A stretch of 44,903 nucleotides of DNA from Candidatus Fusicatenibacter intestinigallinarum (GCA_019119555.1 DWWU01000031.1:1-44903), one strand, 5' to 3'; positions 1 through 8,211 are shown, counted from the stretch's first letter. Notes: generated from the letters alone by a model not told the origin. Made by a program: numbers and translations.

Positions 1-46
1 ACCGTTCCTCTGGAGTAAGTGTTATTGTTGTTGCTTTTCTTCCCAT
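1..46 (-). CDS. IS630-family transposase, 5' end only (runs off the window)
   Basis: The minus strand opens with ATG at 46 and reads MGRKATTITLTPEER up to the window edge. This is the typical N-terminus of IS630/Tc1-type transposases, just ahead of their helix-turn-helix domain. A GGAGGG ribosome site lies about 7 nt upstream (53-58). Only 15 codons are visible, so intactness cannot be judged. The end of the element should lie somewhere in 60-130, but I could not identify its terminal repeat. The family call rests on the N-terminal motif alone. Confidence 0.55.
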   Translation of the reverse strand, partial: MGRKATTITLTPEER

Positions 47-273
47 GATATTGCCCTCCATAGTTACTGCATGGAGATATTATATCATAGGTTGATTATA
101 TAGTCGAGTTAATTGAAAACATTTATACTAGGTGGAATTTACAGACCTCTGCTCTTCTGAAAGCCGCAGCAGGGTCCGTATCCGATGACACCCGGAAACT
201 GTTCGCAGGTCTGCGTATGAAATGCCCGGACCGTAAGAAAGCGATCTTCTGACTGCCTGCGGAGGCTTCTTTT
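47..273. other. Intergenic region between the IS630-type transposase and araC
   Basis: The first half (about 60-130) is AT-rich and probably holds the outer end of the insertion sequence and the transposase promoter. The second half has ordinary GC content. No convincing promoter with a matching -35 was found for the AraC gene. A GGAGG ribosome site at 260-264 precedes its ATG by 9 nt. No RNA gene or clear hairpin was recognised. Confidence 0.4.
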
Positions 274-1332
274 ATGGAATCGTCTTATTCTTCCACCCAC
301 GATGTACATGCGGCAAACGCTGCCGCCCCGGAGCTTTTTCATTCTCCGGTTCCCTATATGATTCTCTACCATCCCTGCCAGTCAACCCGGGATTCCCGTA
401 CGTTTCTGCTCGCGGTCCCCGGGAGCCTTCAACGGATTCCTCTGACCGGCCAACAGGCAGAGCAGCTCAAACACCGCTCCCTCCATCAGCACAATTTTCT
501 GGAAATCCTGTTTGTTCTCTCCGGAACGGTTTATCCGCAGATTGAAGAAACCCTGTATAAGTGCAACGCAGGGGAATGCTATATTCTCAACCGGAGCATC
601 CGCCACAGGGAAGAAATTTCCGCCGGCAGCGAGTCCCTGGTCCTGATGATTTCCCGGGATTTTCTGATGCGGCTGATAAGACACGATGCGCAACATGCCC
701 CGGAGTATTCCTGCATCAGTTCCTTCGAAACCGTCCGCCGTCTGCTTGAACAGACTCATCGGGATTTCTCCTGTCCCGCAAAAGAATATGCGGTTTATTC
801 TCCTCTTCCCATTGAGCACGCCGGCGCATCGTTTTCCTGCATCCTGGAAGAATTTCGCACCCTGTTCCGTCTGATGACAGAAGAAACCCGCTCCCGGAAA
901 CCGGGGAGCATACTTGTGATGGAAGGTCTGATCACGCGCTTTTTCTCCATGCTGGAAATGCCCGGACTTTACCGGAAATCCCTGATCCGGCTTGCCTGCA
1001 CCAAAGAGGAGCTGCTGGTAAACAAGATCACGTATATCTTTGAAGCCTGTCACGGGAATACCGGACGGGAAGAACTGGCGCTTCTGCTGAATTACAACAG
1101 CGATTATCTGAACCGCATCGTCAAACGGCAGACCGGAATGTCCCTGATGTCCTACGGACAGCTTTTCTGCCTGAAAGAGGCGGAGCGCCTTTTACTGGAA
1201 AGCTCCAAAAGCATCACGGAAATCGTCCAGGGACTTGGCTTCTCCAACCGCAGTTATTTTTACCGTGTCTTCGAGAAGAAGTATGGCATGCCCCCGAAAG
1301 AATACCGGAAATTTCACAGCATTTATTTCTGA
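274..1332 (+). CDS. AraC-family transcriptional regulator
   Basis: This 352-residue protein has an N-terminal ligand-sensing half of cupin type (about residues 50-130) with a HREEIS segment as in AraC cupins. Its C-terminal AraC/XylS DNA-binding domain covers about residues 250-348. The second helix-turn-helix is clear: SITEIVQGLGFSNRSYFYRVFEKKYGMPPKEYR. is the canonical signature region, split here into IVQGLGFSNRSYF and FEKKYGMPPKEYR. GGAGG lies 9 nt before the ATG. It converges on the pdxA-like gene, leaving only 16 bp between the stops, so it is not in that operon. It could regulate the neighbouring sugar-acid genes, but nothing in the sequence proves it. The ligand is unknown. Confidence 0.85.
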   Translation: MESSYSSTHDVHAANAAAPELFHSPVPYMILYHPCQSTRDSRTFLLAVPGSLQRIPLTGQQAEQLKHRSLHQHNFLEILFVLSGTVYPQIEETLYKCNAGECYILNRSIRHREEISAGSESLVLMISRDFLMRLIRHDAQHAPEYSCISSFETVRRLLEQTHRDFSCPAKEYAVYSPLPIEHAGASFSCILEEFRTLFRLMTEETRSRKPGSILVMEGLITRFFSMLEMPGLYRKSLIRLACTKEELLVNKITYIFEACHGNTGREELALLLNYNSDYLNRIVKRQTGMSLMSYGQLFCLKEAERLLLESSKSITEIVQGLGFSNRSYFYRVFEKKYGMPPKEYRKFHSIYF

Positions 1333-1348
1333 GCGTCAGTATCTTCTG

Positions 1349-2353
1349 TCAGCATCTTCCCCGATAGGTGACTGCATATTCCGCCGCCAGGCGGATCGCC
1401 TCATACATACTGACCTCGCTGACAAGATTTTTTCCGGCAATGTCAAAGGCGGTGCCGTGATCCACCGAGGTCCGGATACAGGGCATTCCGATAGTGACCG
1501 ATATGGTCCGCTCAAAGTCCACCATTTTCGTCGCAATATGCCCCTGGTCGTGATACAGGGAAATCACCCCGTCGTAAGCGCCTTTCAGCGCAATGTGGAA
1601 CACGGAGTCGGCCGGAACAGGCCCCTCCACACAGATCCCATCCTTTTTTGCCCGCTCCACTGCAGGCGCGATCTCGCGCACCTCTTCCCAGCCAAACAGC
1701 CCATGTTCTCCGCTGTGCGGATTCAGTCCGGCCACTGCGATTCTCGGATTCCCGATTCCGAGATTTTTCAATCCTGCACAGCAGCGGAGAATATACCTGT
1801 ACACGTTTTCTTCCGTCACAGCATCGATGGCATCTCTCAGGGACATATGACGCGTCAGGAAAAACACCTTGAGATTCCGCACCTGGAACATTGTCATCGG
1901 ATCTTCCGTATCCAGCAGATCTCCCAGAATCTCCGTATGCCCGATATAGGGAATCTTCGCCGCCTTCAACGCCTCCTTGTTGATCGCCGTCGTCGCGATC
2001 GCGTCTGCCTGTCCGGTCTTCAGAAGCTCCGCAGATTTTTCGATAAACTCAAACGCCGCCCGGCCGGCCTTCGCCTGTACTTTTCCGAAGACGATCTCCT
2101 CCGCCTGTATGTTGTGCAGATCAAAATAATCGATCACGCCAGGGCAGTCTTTCGCTTCCTCCACCGTCTCTATCCTGTGCAGCTGCTGCGGCAGCTCTGT
2201 GATTCTCAGCGCACGTTCCAGTACAGATTTCTCGCCCACAAGCACCGGTCTGCACCACTCATATACTTCCGGATGGGCCAACGCTTTCACCGCAATTTCC
2301 GGCCCGACTCCTGCAACATCCCCGACAGGGATCACCACTGTTTTTTTTGACAT
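1349..2353 (-). CDS. pdxA2: PdxA2-like 4-phospho-four-carbon-acid dehydrogenase (PdxA family)
   Basis: This protein has 334 residues, the usual PdxA length. Visible PdxA motifs are the N-terminal GDVAGVGPEIAVKAL, GHTEILGDLL, the NPHSGEHGLFG loop, and the C-terminal LYHDQGHIATKM and RTSVDHGTAFDIAGK with metal-binding histidines. PdxA proper oxidises 4-phosphohydroxythreonine for pyridoxal phosphate synthesis. PdxA2 relatives next to a DUF1537 kinase instead oxidise and decarboxylate 4-phospho-D-threonate or -erythronate to dihydroxyacetone phosphate. The kinase lies directly upstream (54 bp between genes) and no other vitamin B6 gene is present, so the catabolic role is preferred by context. 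It is the last gene of the minus-strand operon. Exact substrate is inferred. Confidence 0.85.
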   Translation of the reverse strand: MSKKTVVIPVGDVAGVGPEIAVKALAHPEVYEWCRPVLVGEKSVLERALRITELPQQLHRIETVEEAKDCPGVIDYFDLHNIQAEEIVFGKVQAKAGRAAFEFIEKSAELLKTGQADAIATTAINKEALKAAKIPYIGHTEILGDLLDTEDPMTMFQVRNLKVFFLTRHMSLRDAIDAVTEENVYRYILRCCAGLKNLGIGNPRIAVAGLNPHSGEHGLFGWEEVREIAPAVERAKKDGICVEGPVPADSVFHIALKGAYDGVISLYHDQGHIATKMVDFERTISVTIGMPCIRTSVDHGTAFDIAGKNLVSEVSMYEAIRLAAEYAVTYRGRC

Positions 2354-2383
2354 AGTCCTCTCCCGAATCCTTTCCGACCGCCT

Positions 2384-2411
2384 GTAACCGCTCCGCCAGC
2401 TGTACGGTTAC
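2384..2411. repeat. Short palindromic repeat, copy 1 (28 bp, overlaps a stop codon)
   Basis: Degenerate member of the GTAACAGTTCAGC family: it starts GTAACCGCTCCGCC and ends CAGCTGTACGGTTAC. It lies between the kinase and the pdxA-like gene. Its right arm contains the TAA stop of the kinase on the minus strand (2408-2410). The sequence after it, GGTATCCGGCC, resembles the start of the second hairpin in the 133-bp copies, so the last kinase codons may derive from the element. Confidence 0.7.
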
Positions 2412-3667
2412 GGTATCCGGCCTTTGATAATTCCTTCGCTTCTCTTCTGCTCCGCATATCTGAGCATCCTGTCCAGAGTGTCCTCCTCCCCGATCATACC
2501 GCCCTTTGTCAGAATCTGCAGTCCATCCCACATGCCTCCCACCGCTTTTCCATACACTGCCAGAGGCGCCACCTCGTCTATCAGATCCAGGGCTTCCGGT
2601 TCCAGTAATTCCAGAAAATATTTCGCCACATCTCCGCCCGACAGATACGCGCAGCGGATCTCTGTCCGCCTCAGTTCCAGCACCGCAAGACCGATCTCTG
2701 CGAGGCGTCTGGCCGCTTCCTCCGCTTCCCGGCAGTTCAGCTTCAAAGGCACAGGCTCCGTGATCAGACAGAAAAATTCCGGCAGCGGACCCGCTTCCCG
2801 CAGAATCCTGTTCTTTTCTCCCTCAGAATGATCCAGCAGTTCACGGATTTTTACGGTGCAGAGCTTCATCTGCCTCTTCTTCTGCAGATACGCCACCTGT
2901 CTGCGCGTAACCTCTGAGATGCTGCCGATCACCAGCAGACTGCTTCCTGTCCGCATGCGAATCCCGGAATCCGAAAATTTCCGGTGTGCCATCGCCACAG
3001 AAAAGTCGCCGGGATCCACACAGGCAACCGGCACTCCCGACATCTGACATAGATCGGCAATTCTCTGAATATCTTCCTGCGTCGCAGCGTCAAAGACCAA
3101 AATCTCTGCTCCGGACCGACGGATTCTTTCCGCTGTCCGCTCCCGGTCTTCCTGTATATCCTGAAGGCAGAAAAATTCGCAGCTGCGCCTGCTCTGCCGG
3201 CGGATAATATCCTCCGCCTTCGAAAAGCAAACCGGTGTTTTCCGGTCCGATGCGGCTCCGCTTCTGGCCAGCGCCACTCCGTGTACCAGCACATGGCCTC
3301 CGACACAGATTCGCCCTGCCCCCGGGCACGAGGGAACCACCGCTGCCCTCCATCCTTCCGGCAGCGCATCCAGCATTCCATCGATCTCGCTCCCCACATT
3401 GCCTCGCAGAGTACTGTCAATACGCTTGCAGATCAGCATCCCGCTGTCCCCGTACCGCTCGACCGCCTTTCTTACCGCTTCCCGCGCATGCTCCGGTTCC
3501 GCCGCCCTGGTGTCAGTGCTGATGCACAGCACCATTTTCTCTTCCCGGAGTCTTCGGGAAATCTCCGGACGGATGACCGTGGCGGCAGGAAAACCATTTT
3601 TGCTGAACAGTGCCCCAGTGTCATTGGCACCGGTCATATCATCGGCAACTACCAATACCTTACTCAT
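2408..3667 (-). CDS. Four-carbon acid sugar kinase family protein (DUF1537; DtnK/OtnK-like)
   Basis: The predicted product of 419 residues is an ATP-dependent kinase that phosphorylates four-carbon sugar acids such as threonate or erythronate at C4. The N-terminal domain carries VVADDMTGANDTGALF, the hallmark ADDxTGANDTG motif, followed by CKRIDSTLRGNVGSEID and VVPSCPGAGRIC. The C-terminal nucleotide-binding domain ends with YGKAVGGMWDGLQILTKGG. I chose ATG at 3667 because GGCAGGTGAT lies just upstream; an in-frame start 36 bp earlier has no ribosome site. The C-terminal tail (about EGIIKGRIP) and the stop codon lie on a repeat. The gene is followed by the PdxA2-like dehydrogenase, the expected pathway partner. 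The actual acid substrate is not readable from the sequence. Confidence 0.85.
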   Translation of the reverse strand: MSKVLVVADDMTGANDTGALFSKNGFPAATVIRPEISRRLREEKMVLCISTDTRAAEPEHAREAVRKAVERYGDSGMLICKRIDSTLRGNVGSEIDGMLDALPEGWRAAVVPSCPGAGRICVGGHVLVHGVALARSGAASDRKTPVCFSKAEDIIRRQSRRSCEFFCLQDIQEDRERTAERIRRSGAEILVFDAATQEDIQRIADLCQMSGVPVACVDPGDFSVAMAHRKFSDSGIRMRTGSSLLVIGSISEVTRRQVAYLQKKRQMKLCTVKIRELLDHSEGEKNRILREAGPLPEFFCLITEPVPLKLNCREAEEAARRLAEIGLAVLELRRTEIRCAYLSGGDVAKYFLELLEPEALDLIDEVAPLAVYGKAVGGMWDGLQILTKGGMIGEEDTLDRMLRYAEQKRSEGIIKGRIP

Positions 3668-3671
3668 ACCA

Positions 3672-3782
3672 TCACCTGCCTGTGCACCAAAACCAATTGT
3701 CATGTCCCGGCACTATAATGTCATACGTTTCTTTCATCTTTCGGATTGTCTCCGCTCCCAGCTCCCGGTTTTCCTCAAACAT
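3672..3782 (-). pseudogene. Possible remnant of a metallo-beta-lactamase-fold protein C-terminus
   Basis: Between the glycosidase and the kinase the minus strand encodes a 36-residue reading frame from ATG 3782. It contains ENRELGAETIRKMKETY followed by DIIVPGHDNWFW. The pattern of a helix, a strand and PGHD is like the C-terminal part of metallo-beta-lactamase-fold hydrolases, where the histidine-aspartate near the end binds metal. The frame stays open upstream, overlapping the end of the glycosidase gene in another frame. No complete domain exists, and no good ribosome site precedes the ATG. Either a truncated gene tail or a coincidental frame is possible; I favour a remnant. Confidence 0.35.
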
Positions 3783-3795
3783 TCCCGTCTCTTCC

Positions 3796-5934
3796 TCAAA
3801 ATGTCTCCGTGACAATGCGAAGTGCAGCAAACTCCTGAAGTGTATCCATACAGACAGTCACTGTATCCGCCCGGTCGTTCTGCGTAACCTTAATTCCTTC
3901 CCCTCCTTTCCAGATCTCATACGCTTTCAGTTTTCCGACCGAATGAAGAGTAACTTCTATATTCTTTACAGGAACAATCTCCTGTACCGGCCTGTTTGAC
4001 CCTGCTGTCGTATTCACAAACGACAGAACACTTTCTTTTGGGCTTCCTTCTTTTTCCATCCAGGTAATATGCACGCTGCCCGGAGCTTTGGCGTGAAACT
4101 GAAATTCACCGGATTTCACCCACTCCACAGCATTTCCGAACAGATTCCGGAAATCCTCATGACCGTTGGTATAGCAAAGCTTGTCTGTCTGATTGGCAAA
4201 GTAAACGACTTTTCCAAGTCCGTATCTGCCAGCGGTCACTGTGGAATATTCTGTGCGGAGCGTTTCTCTCCACGCAAATTCCGGCGGCTGGTTGTCAATA
4301 CGCGGAATGTAACTGCAAAGCATCTCTGTTTTTCGCTCTTCTGACAGCCGGCACAGAAGCGTGCTCCCCTCATTCATAAGCACCTGCGTCTCTTCGCATC
4401 CCATCTGATCCAGAACCGGATGTTCTGCGCGGATCAGCTGATAACAGTCAAAGGACGTATCCTCCTCGATTCCCGTATAACTGCAGCCAAAAAGATCTTT
4501 CAATCCGAAATCCTGCCGGCAGTTTCCTCTCTCGTCATAAAGAGAGGTCTTGTAGCTGGCCACAATTCCGCCACCCTGTTCCACATACCTGCGGATAATT
4601 TCCAGATGCTCCTCGCTGATACACGCGGCATTGGGAAGGATCAGGGCTTTCAGCTTCCTGATATTGTCCAGGCAGAAGGTCAGATCCGGGACAAACTGCC
4701 ATGGAATATGCCGTTCTGTCAGAACCTGCTCCACGCCTTTGATGAACACGCCGTATCCATCGTTCTCTTCCCGGTCATTTCCGAAGAAATCCCTGCTGGG
4801 TTTGGAATAATAGATCCCCACCTCCGCCGCCGGAAGCTGGCCTTCCAGCTGTTTTTCATGCTCTTTCAGATATTCATAAACCTCTGTTTCAAGAAACGCG
4901 TTTCGTCTGTCCAGAGTCTCAGACGGGCACTGCCCGTTAAACATACAGTTCCAGAATCCGCCGCCGACTGCCGCTGCCTCCCACATCCACAGCTTTGTTT
5001 CCTTCTCCGGAGCTTTGATATAACGCCACTTGGTTCCGTTGTTTCCGCAGAGCAGAACCGCTTCCTTCTCCGGGCTGATGGATTTCAGAAAGCGAATGCT
5101 GGAAGAAGCGTAAGACAGGTTGTCCCATTTCTTTGTCTCTGCCGCCGCCCCGTCCAGAAACGCCGGGCTGACCAGAAAATCAAACTGGTCTTTTGCATTG
5201 TAGAGATCGATACCGGTCCTCCAGGCATTGGTTGCATGAAACATGCCAAAAATCTCCGCACAGAAAGCCTTCTCTTCTCCAAACCGCTTCACTGCGTTTC
5301 GCAGCCTCGCCAGATGGCGGTCCGCACACCGCGCTTTCCACTCTCTGTAGTCAGCAAACGCCTCCGAACGGTAGTCTTCCTCCGTCGAAATCTCTCTGCC
5401 GGTTTCCCTGCGGTAAAGATCCCGGCATCTCCGGCAGTAGCACGGCCCGGTTCCGAATCCCACAGAATTCTCCCAGACGCCGTCAATGGCGTAATTCTCC
5501 ATCATCCGGGTAATGAACTCCTCCGCATGCTCATTGGCATAATAGCTGTTGTAACAGGGTTTGTAGAGAAATCCCCAGTCGACGACCGGTCCGCCGTCCT
5601 TATCTTCTGCAAACCAGTCCGGACGTTCTTCATACCGTTCCTTTTCCACCCCGCGGAAATCCACGCGAACCATTACGCGGATTCCATTTCTGTGACACGC
5701 CTCCGTCAGATCCTTCAGCATATCCTGACCGTCCATAAAGCGGTTCTCTCTCCCCAGTTCTGCCGCATTCGGGAAAAAGTCGATAATTCCTCCGGCATTT
5801 ACAACTATGCAGTTTGTATTGGTCTTTTTCATATAATCGACCACTTTTTCCACATCATACTTCTGTAAATCCGGTTCTCTCAGTACCGTCTGCAGAATCC
5901 TCAGCTGTTTCTGATACCAGTACCTTCTCTCCAT
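3796..5934 (-). CDS. Putative glycoside hydrolase, GHL6-type with beta-galactosidase trimerisation-like domain
   Basis: This 712-residue cytoplasmic protein has no signal peptide. Residues 1-360 look like a TIM barrel of the hypothetical glycosyl hydrolase 6 group: RVMVRVDFRG near residue 100, then MMENYAIDGVWENSVGFG, and a CYCRRCRDLYRR cysteine cluster. Residues of about 370-560 resemble the class I glutamine-amidotransferase-like trimerisation domain of GH42 enzymes (VGIYYSKPSRDFFG, LKALILPNAACISEE, VEQGGGIVASY). The remainder is a C-terminal beta domain. The gene begins 11 bp after the DeoR regulator ends, in one operon with the four-carbon acid kinase and PdxA2-like dehydrogenase, which suggests hydrolysis of an imported glycoside or uronide whose product is an acid sugar. 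Substrate and catalytic residues are unknown. Confidence 0.7.
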   Translation of the reverse strand: MERRYWYQKQLRILQTVLREPDLQKYDVEKVVDYMKKTNTNCIVVNAGGIIDFFPNAAELGRENRFMDGQDMLKDLTEACHRNGIRVMVRVDFRGVEKERYEERPDWFAEDKDGGPVVDWGFLYKPCYNSYYANEHAEEFITRMMENYAIDGVWENSVGFGTGPCYCRRCRDLYRRETGREISTEEDYRSEAFADYREWKARCADRHLARLRNAVKRFGEEKAFCAEIFGMFHATNAWRTGIDLYNAKDQFDFLVSPAFLDGAAAETKKWDNLSYASSSIRFLKSISPEKEAVLLCGNNGTKWRYIKAPEKETKLWMWEAAAVGGGFWNCMFNGQCPSETLDRRNAFLETEVYEYLKEHEKQLEGQLPAAEVGIYYSKPSRDFFGNDREENDGYGVFIKGVEQVLTERHIPWQFVPDLTFCLDNIRKLKALILPNAACISEEHLEIIRRYVEQGGGIVASYKTSLYDERGNCRQDFGLKDLFGCSYTGIEEDTSFDCYQLIRAEHPVLDQMGCEETQVLMNEGSTLLCRLSEERKTEMLCSYIPRIDNQPPEFAWRETLRTEYSTVTAGRYGLGKVVYFANQTDKLCYTNGHEDFRNLFGNAVEWVKSGEFQFHAKAPGSVHITWMEKEGSPKESVLSFVNTTAGSNRPVQEIVPVKNIEVTLHSVGKLKAYEIWKGGEGIKVTQNDRADTVTVCMDTLQEFAALRIVTETF

Positions 5935-5945
5935 CGCTGCCTCCT

Positions 5946-6707
5946 TTACACGATAATTACTTTTGCCCCCAGTTCCTTGAGCTTCTTCTGCTCTTCTTCA
6001 TTGAATTTCCGGTCTGTCACAACTCCTGTAAAACGGTCAAATCCCGTCACCAGACACATGGACTGGCTGAAAAACTTACTGGAATCTACCAGAAGATAAC
6101 TCTGAGCAGATAACTCTAAAATCATCTTTTTCAAAAAAGCTTTCTCATAGCTTGGTGAAAAAAGATTAAAATCATAATCTACGGATGTTCCTCCGAGAAA
6201 CGCCCTGGAAAACCGAAACTGTTTTAAAAACTCCTCACTGGCTCTCCCCATGATGCTCTGCGTCTTTTTCTGCACATTTCCTCCGGTCACTGTGACGTCC
6301 ACCGGGGAATCCGCCAGCAGAAGCGCGATATTCAGATCATTGGTAACCACTGACACCGGCTTTGGAAAAGTGCAAAGCAGTTTTGCCAGTTCAAACGTGG
6401 TGGTCCCGCTGTCCAGATAAACCGTATCGTTCTCGCCGATAAACGCAAGAGCCCTCTTTGCAATCCGGCGCTTCTCCTCCTGATTTCTTTCTTTTTTGAC
6501 GCTGTAATCCGTCTCCGGCGCGAGTTTCTGAGTCATCTGTGCGCCCCCGTGGCACCGCTCGATATATCCCTTTTCACACAGACTGTTAAGATCTCTGCGA
6601 ATTGTCATGGTACTGACGTCCATTTGCTGGGATAACTCGTCGACCGTCGCAAATTTGTTGATTCTCAGATAACACAAAATATTTTCCAGACGCTCATTCT
6701 GCAGCAT
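5946..6707 (-). CDS. DeoR-family transcriptional regulator
   Basis: This 253-residue regulator starts with a DeoR helix-turn-helix (residues 5-57: FATVDELSQQMDVSTMTIRRDL and the following GYIERCHGGA wing, split here). The C-terminal DeoR sensor domain has KRRIAKRALAFIGENDTVYLDSGTTTFELAKLL-type sequence, seen as ENDTVYLDSGTTTFELAKL. DeoRC domains bind phosphorylated sugars. The start at 6707 has AAGGGTG 7-8 nt upstream. It is the first gene of the operon that continues into the glycosidase, kinase and PdxA2-like genes, and a strong promoter lies 160 bp upstream (6867-6895). It most likely autoregulates the operon in response to a phosphorylated intermediate. Confidence 0.9.
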   Translation of the reverse strand: MLQNERLENILCYLRINKFATVDELSQQMDVSTMTIRRDLNSLCEKGYIERCHGGAQMTQKLAPETDYSVKKERNQEEKRRIAKRALAFIGENDTVYLDSGTTTFELAKLLCTFPKPVSVVTNDLNIALLLADSPVDVTVTGGNVQKKTQSIMGRASEEFLKQFRFSRAFLGGTSVDYDFNLFSPSYEKAFLKKMILELSAQSYLLVDSSKFFSQSMCLVTGFDRFTGVVTDRKFNEEEQKKLKELGAKVIIV

Positions 6708-6786
6708 ATTCTTTCACCCTTTTACCATCAGTCACTGTTTCATGCCTTCACAGCCCTGCCGCCAAAGTCTTTAAAACAAAACTTTT

Positions 6787-6814
6787 GTAACAGCTCAGCC
6801 AGCTGAACCGTAAC
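6787..6814. repeat. Short palindromic repeat, copy 2, in the deoR leader
   Basis: GTAACAGCTCAGCC followed by AGCTGAACCGTAAC. It lies between the predicted deoR promoter (6867-6895) and the deoR start codon (6707) and would form a hairpin in the transcript. No T-tract follows, so it is not an ordinary intrinsic terminator. Confidence 0.8.
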
Positions 6815-6837
6815 AAACTTTTCAGTTCCTGATTTAT

Positions 6838-6858
6838 TTTGTTTGCTTTTGTTTTTTT
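6838..6858 (-). promoter_or_regulatory. Possible DeoR operator (A-rich direct repeats)
   Basis: On the minus strand, just downstream of the -10 box, the sequence reads ACAAAAGCAAACAAAA. Tandem CAAAA-type repeats of this kind are common at promoters controlled by DeoR-family repressors. The assignment is by pattern and position only. Confidence 0.3.
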
Positions 6859-6866
6859 CTGTTCAT

Positions 6867-6895
6867 ATCATACGATGCCAGTCCGAAAATGTCAA
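6867..6895 (-). promoter_or_regulatory. Sigma-A-type promoter of the deoR operon
   Basis: Minus strand TTGACA (6890-6895), 17 bp spacer, TATGAT (6867-6872). This is one of the best promoter matches in the window and points toward deoR, 160 bp downstream. The intervening leader contains the palindromic repeat at 6787-6814. Confidence 0.75.
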
Positions 6896-7017
6896 TGTAT
6901 TTTGTTATATTTTCTGTTTTTCATGATTTTTAATCATTGTATTTGTGCATTTTTGTCAATTTTGAATTTATTATAGTTGTAATAGTATATTTTTGTTATT
7001 AATCATTATAAAAGCGT

Positions 7018-7109
7018 AAAAAGCAGACAATTCAAAGTTTAAGCAAAGCAAAATCCTATATTTACAGAATTTTCCATTTCACTCAAACTGATAAATCGTC
7101 TGCTTTTTT
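7018..7109 (-). terminator. Possible terminator of the 2-hydroxyacid dehydrogenase gene
   Basis: The arms AAAAAGCAGAC (7018-7028) and GTCTGCTTTTTT (7098-7109) are complementary over 11 bp and separated by about 69 nt of AT-rich sequence. On the minus strand the second arm ends GTCTGCTTTTTACGC, which has the U-tract expected of a terminator. The long loop is unusual. The rest of 6896-7168 is AT-rich with no gene recognised. Confidence 0.4.
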
Positions 7110-7168
7110 CGTATTTACGGCCTCATCAGCCTGTTTTTATCTAAAATTTTATGTATTGTTTTTAAATT

Positions 7169-7196
7169 GTAGCAGTTCAAGCGGCTGAATGTTAGC
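7169..7196. repeat. Short palindromic repeat, copy 3 (degenerate), abutting a stop codon
   Basis: Reads GTAGCAGTTCAAGC then GGCTGAATGTTAGC. It ends exactly one base before the stop codon of the 2-hydroxyacid dehydrogenase gene (7197). Several bases differ from the consensus GTAACAGTTCAGC, but the palindromic layout is still visible. Confidence 0.5.
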
Positions 7197-8144
7197 CTAC
7201 AGAATCTTATTGATCTGATTTCCGCTCATCCACTGATCCAGACTGTCGAATACGATTTCCGCCCGGCGTACCATAGATTCTTCCGATGCGAAAGCAATGT
7301 GAGGCGTCGTGATCGTGTTCGGAGTATGAAGGAGCGGATGATCTGCCGGAAGCGGCGGCTCCGTCTCATAGACATCCACACCGGCTGCGGCAATTCTTCC
7401 CTCTGTCAGAGCGTCTGCCAGTGCCTGGGAATCAACCACCGGTCCCCTCGCAGCATTGATGAAAATTGCATTCTTTTTCATCAGCGCCAGATTTTCACGG
7501 TGAATCAGATGGTATGTGCTCTCCATCAACGGGCAATGCATTGTGACGATATCCGCCTCGCGCATCAGATCTTCCAGAGTAAGATAGCGGATATATTCTG
7601 GCGCATCCGCCGACGGCTTCGGATCATATCCCAGGATTTCACAGCCCAGACCATGACAGATCTGCGCAACGCGCTTTCCAATGGCTCCGGTTCCGACAAT
7701 TCCGATTTTCTTTCCCATAATCTCACGCCCTACCAGGCCGTCCTTGGTTCCGCCCTCCCGGCAGCGTCTGTCGACCTGGGGAACATTTCTCAGCAAAGTG
7801 AGCATCATGCCGAGAACCAGTTCTGCTACGGATTCGTTGGAATATCCCGATGCGTTGCTCACTGCGATTCCCTTTTCCTTTGCAGCCTCCAGCCCGACAT
7901 GATCCACGCCGGTAAACGCCACATCAATGAATTTCAGCTTCGGACAGTTCCGGATCACCTCGTCGGTAAACGGCATATTGGCAATGATCACCACGTCGGC
8001 ATTTTCGCAGCGTTTCTTCTGTACCTCCGGATCCGTGTCTTTCTCATAGGCATGAAATGTATGCCCCTTTTCTTCCAGTTTCTTCGCATAGGAATCCAGC
8101 AGCTCCCCACTGATCCCCAGCGATTCCAGTAATACAATCTCCAT
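7197..8144 (-). CDS. D-isomer-specific 2-hydroxyacid dehydrogenase
   Basis: This 315-residue NAD-dependent oxidoreductase interconverts 2-hydroxyacids and 2-keto acids. The Rossmann motif GIVGTGAIGKRVAQ is near residue 147. The catalytic triad positions are visible: Arg in NAARGPVVD, Glu in VDVYETEPPLP and His in TTPHIAFAS. The start at 8144 was chosen because GGGAGG lies 7 nt upstream, whereas an in-frame start 24 bp earlier has none. The gene is divergent from an IclR regulator 360 bp away, which probably controls it. It may act with the sugar-acid genes downstream, but the repeat and promoter at 6787-6895 make it a separate transcript. The substrate is not evident; family members include phosphoglycerate, hydroxypyruvate and lactate dehydrogenases. 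Confidence 0.88.
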   Translation of the reverse strand: MEIVLLESLGISGELLDSYAKKLEEKGHTFHAYEKDTDPEVQKKRCENADVVIIANMPFTDEVIRNCPKLKFIDVAFTGVDHVGLEAAKEKGIAVSNASGYSNESVAELVLGMMLTLLRNVPQVDRRCREGGTKDGLVGREIMGKKIGIVGTGAIGKRVAQICHGLGCEILGYDPKPSADAPEYIRYLTLEDLMREADIVTMHCPLMESTYHLIHRENLALMKKNAIFINAARGPVVDSQALADALTEGRIAAAGVDVYETEPPLPADHPLLHTPNTITTPHIAFASEESMVRRAEIVFDSLDQWMSGNQINKIL

Positions 8145-8211
8145 AAATACCTCCCTTGTTCGCTTCACTCCATTTTTCTCATAATTAGTTTTAATATTTA
8201 AAATTTATTTT

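Noticed and set aside
4420-5868. Long open frame opposite the glycosidase gene
   Set aside because: It lies wholly antisense to a clear gene, has no domain signal and no ribosome site; similar antisense frames opposite lepA (30020-31420) and recD2 (21378-22805) were rejected on the same grounds.
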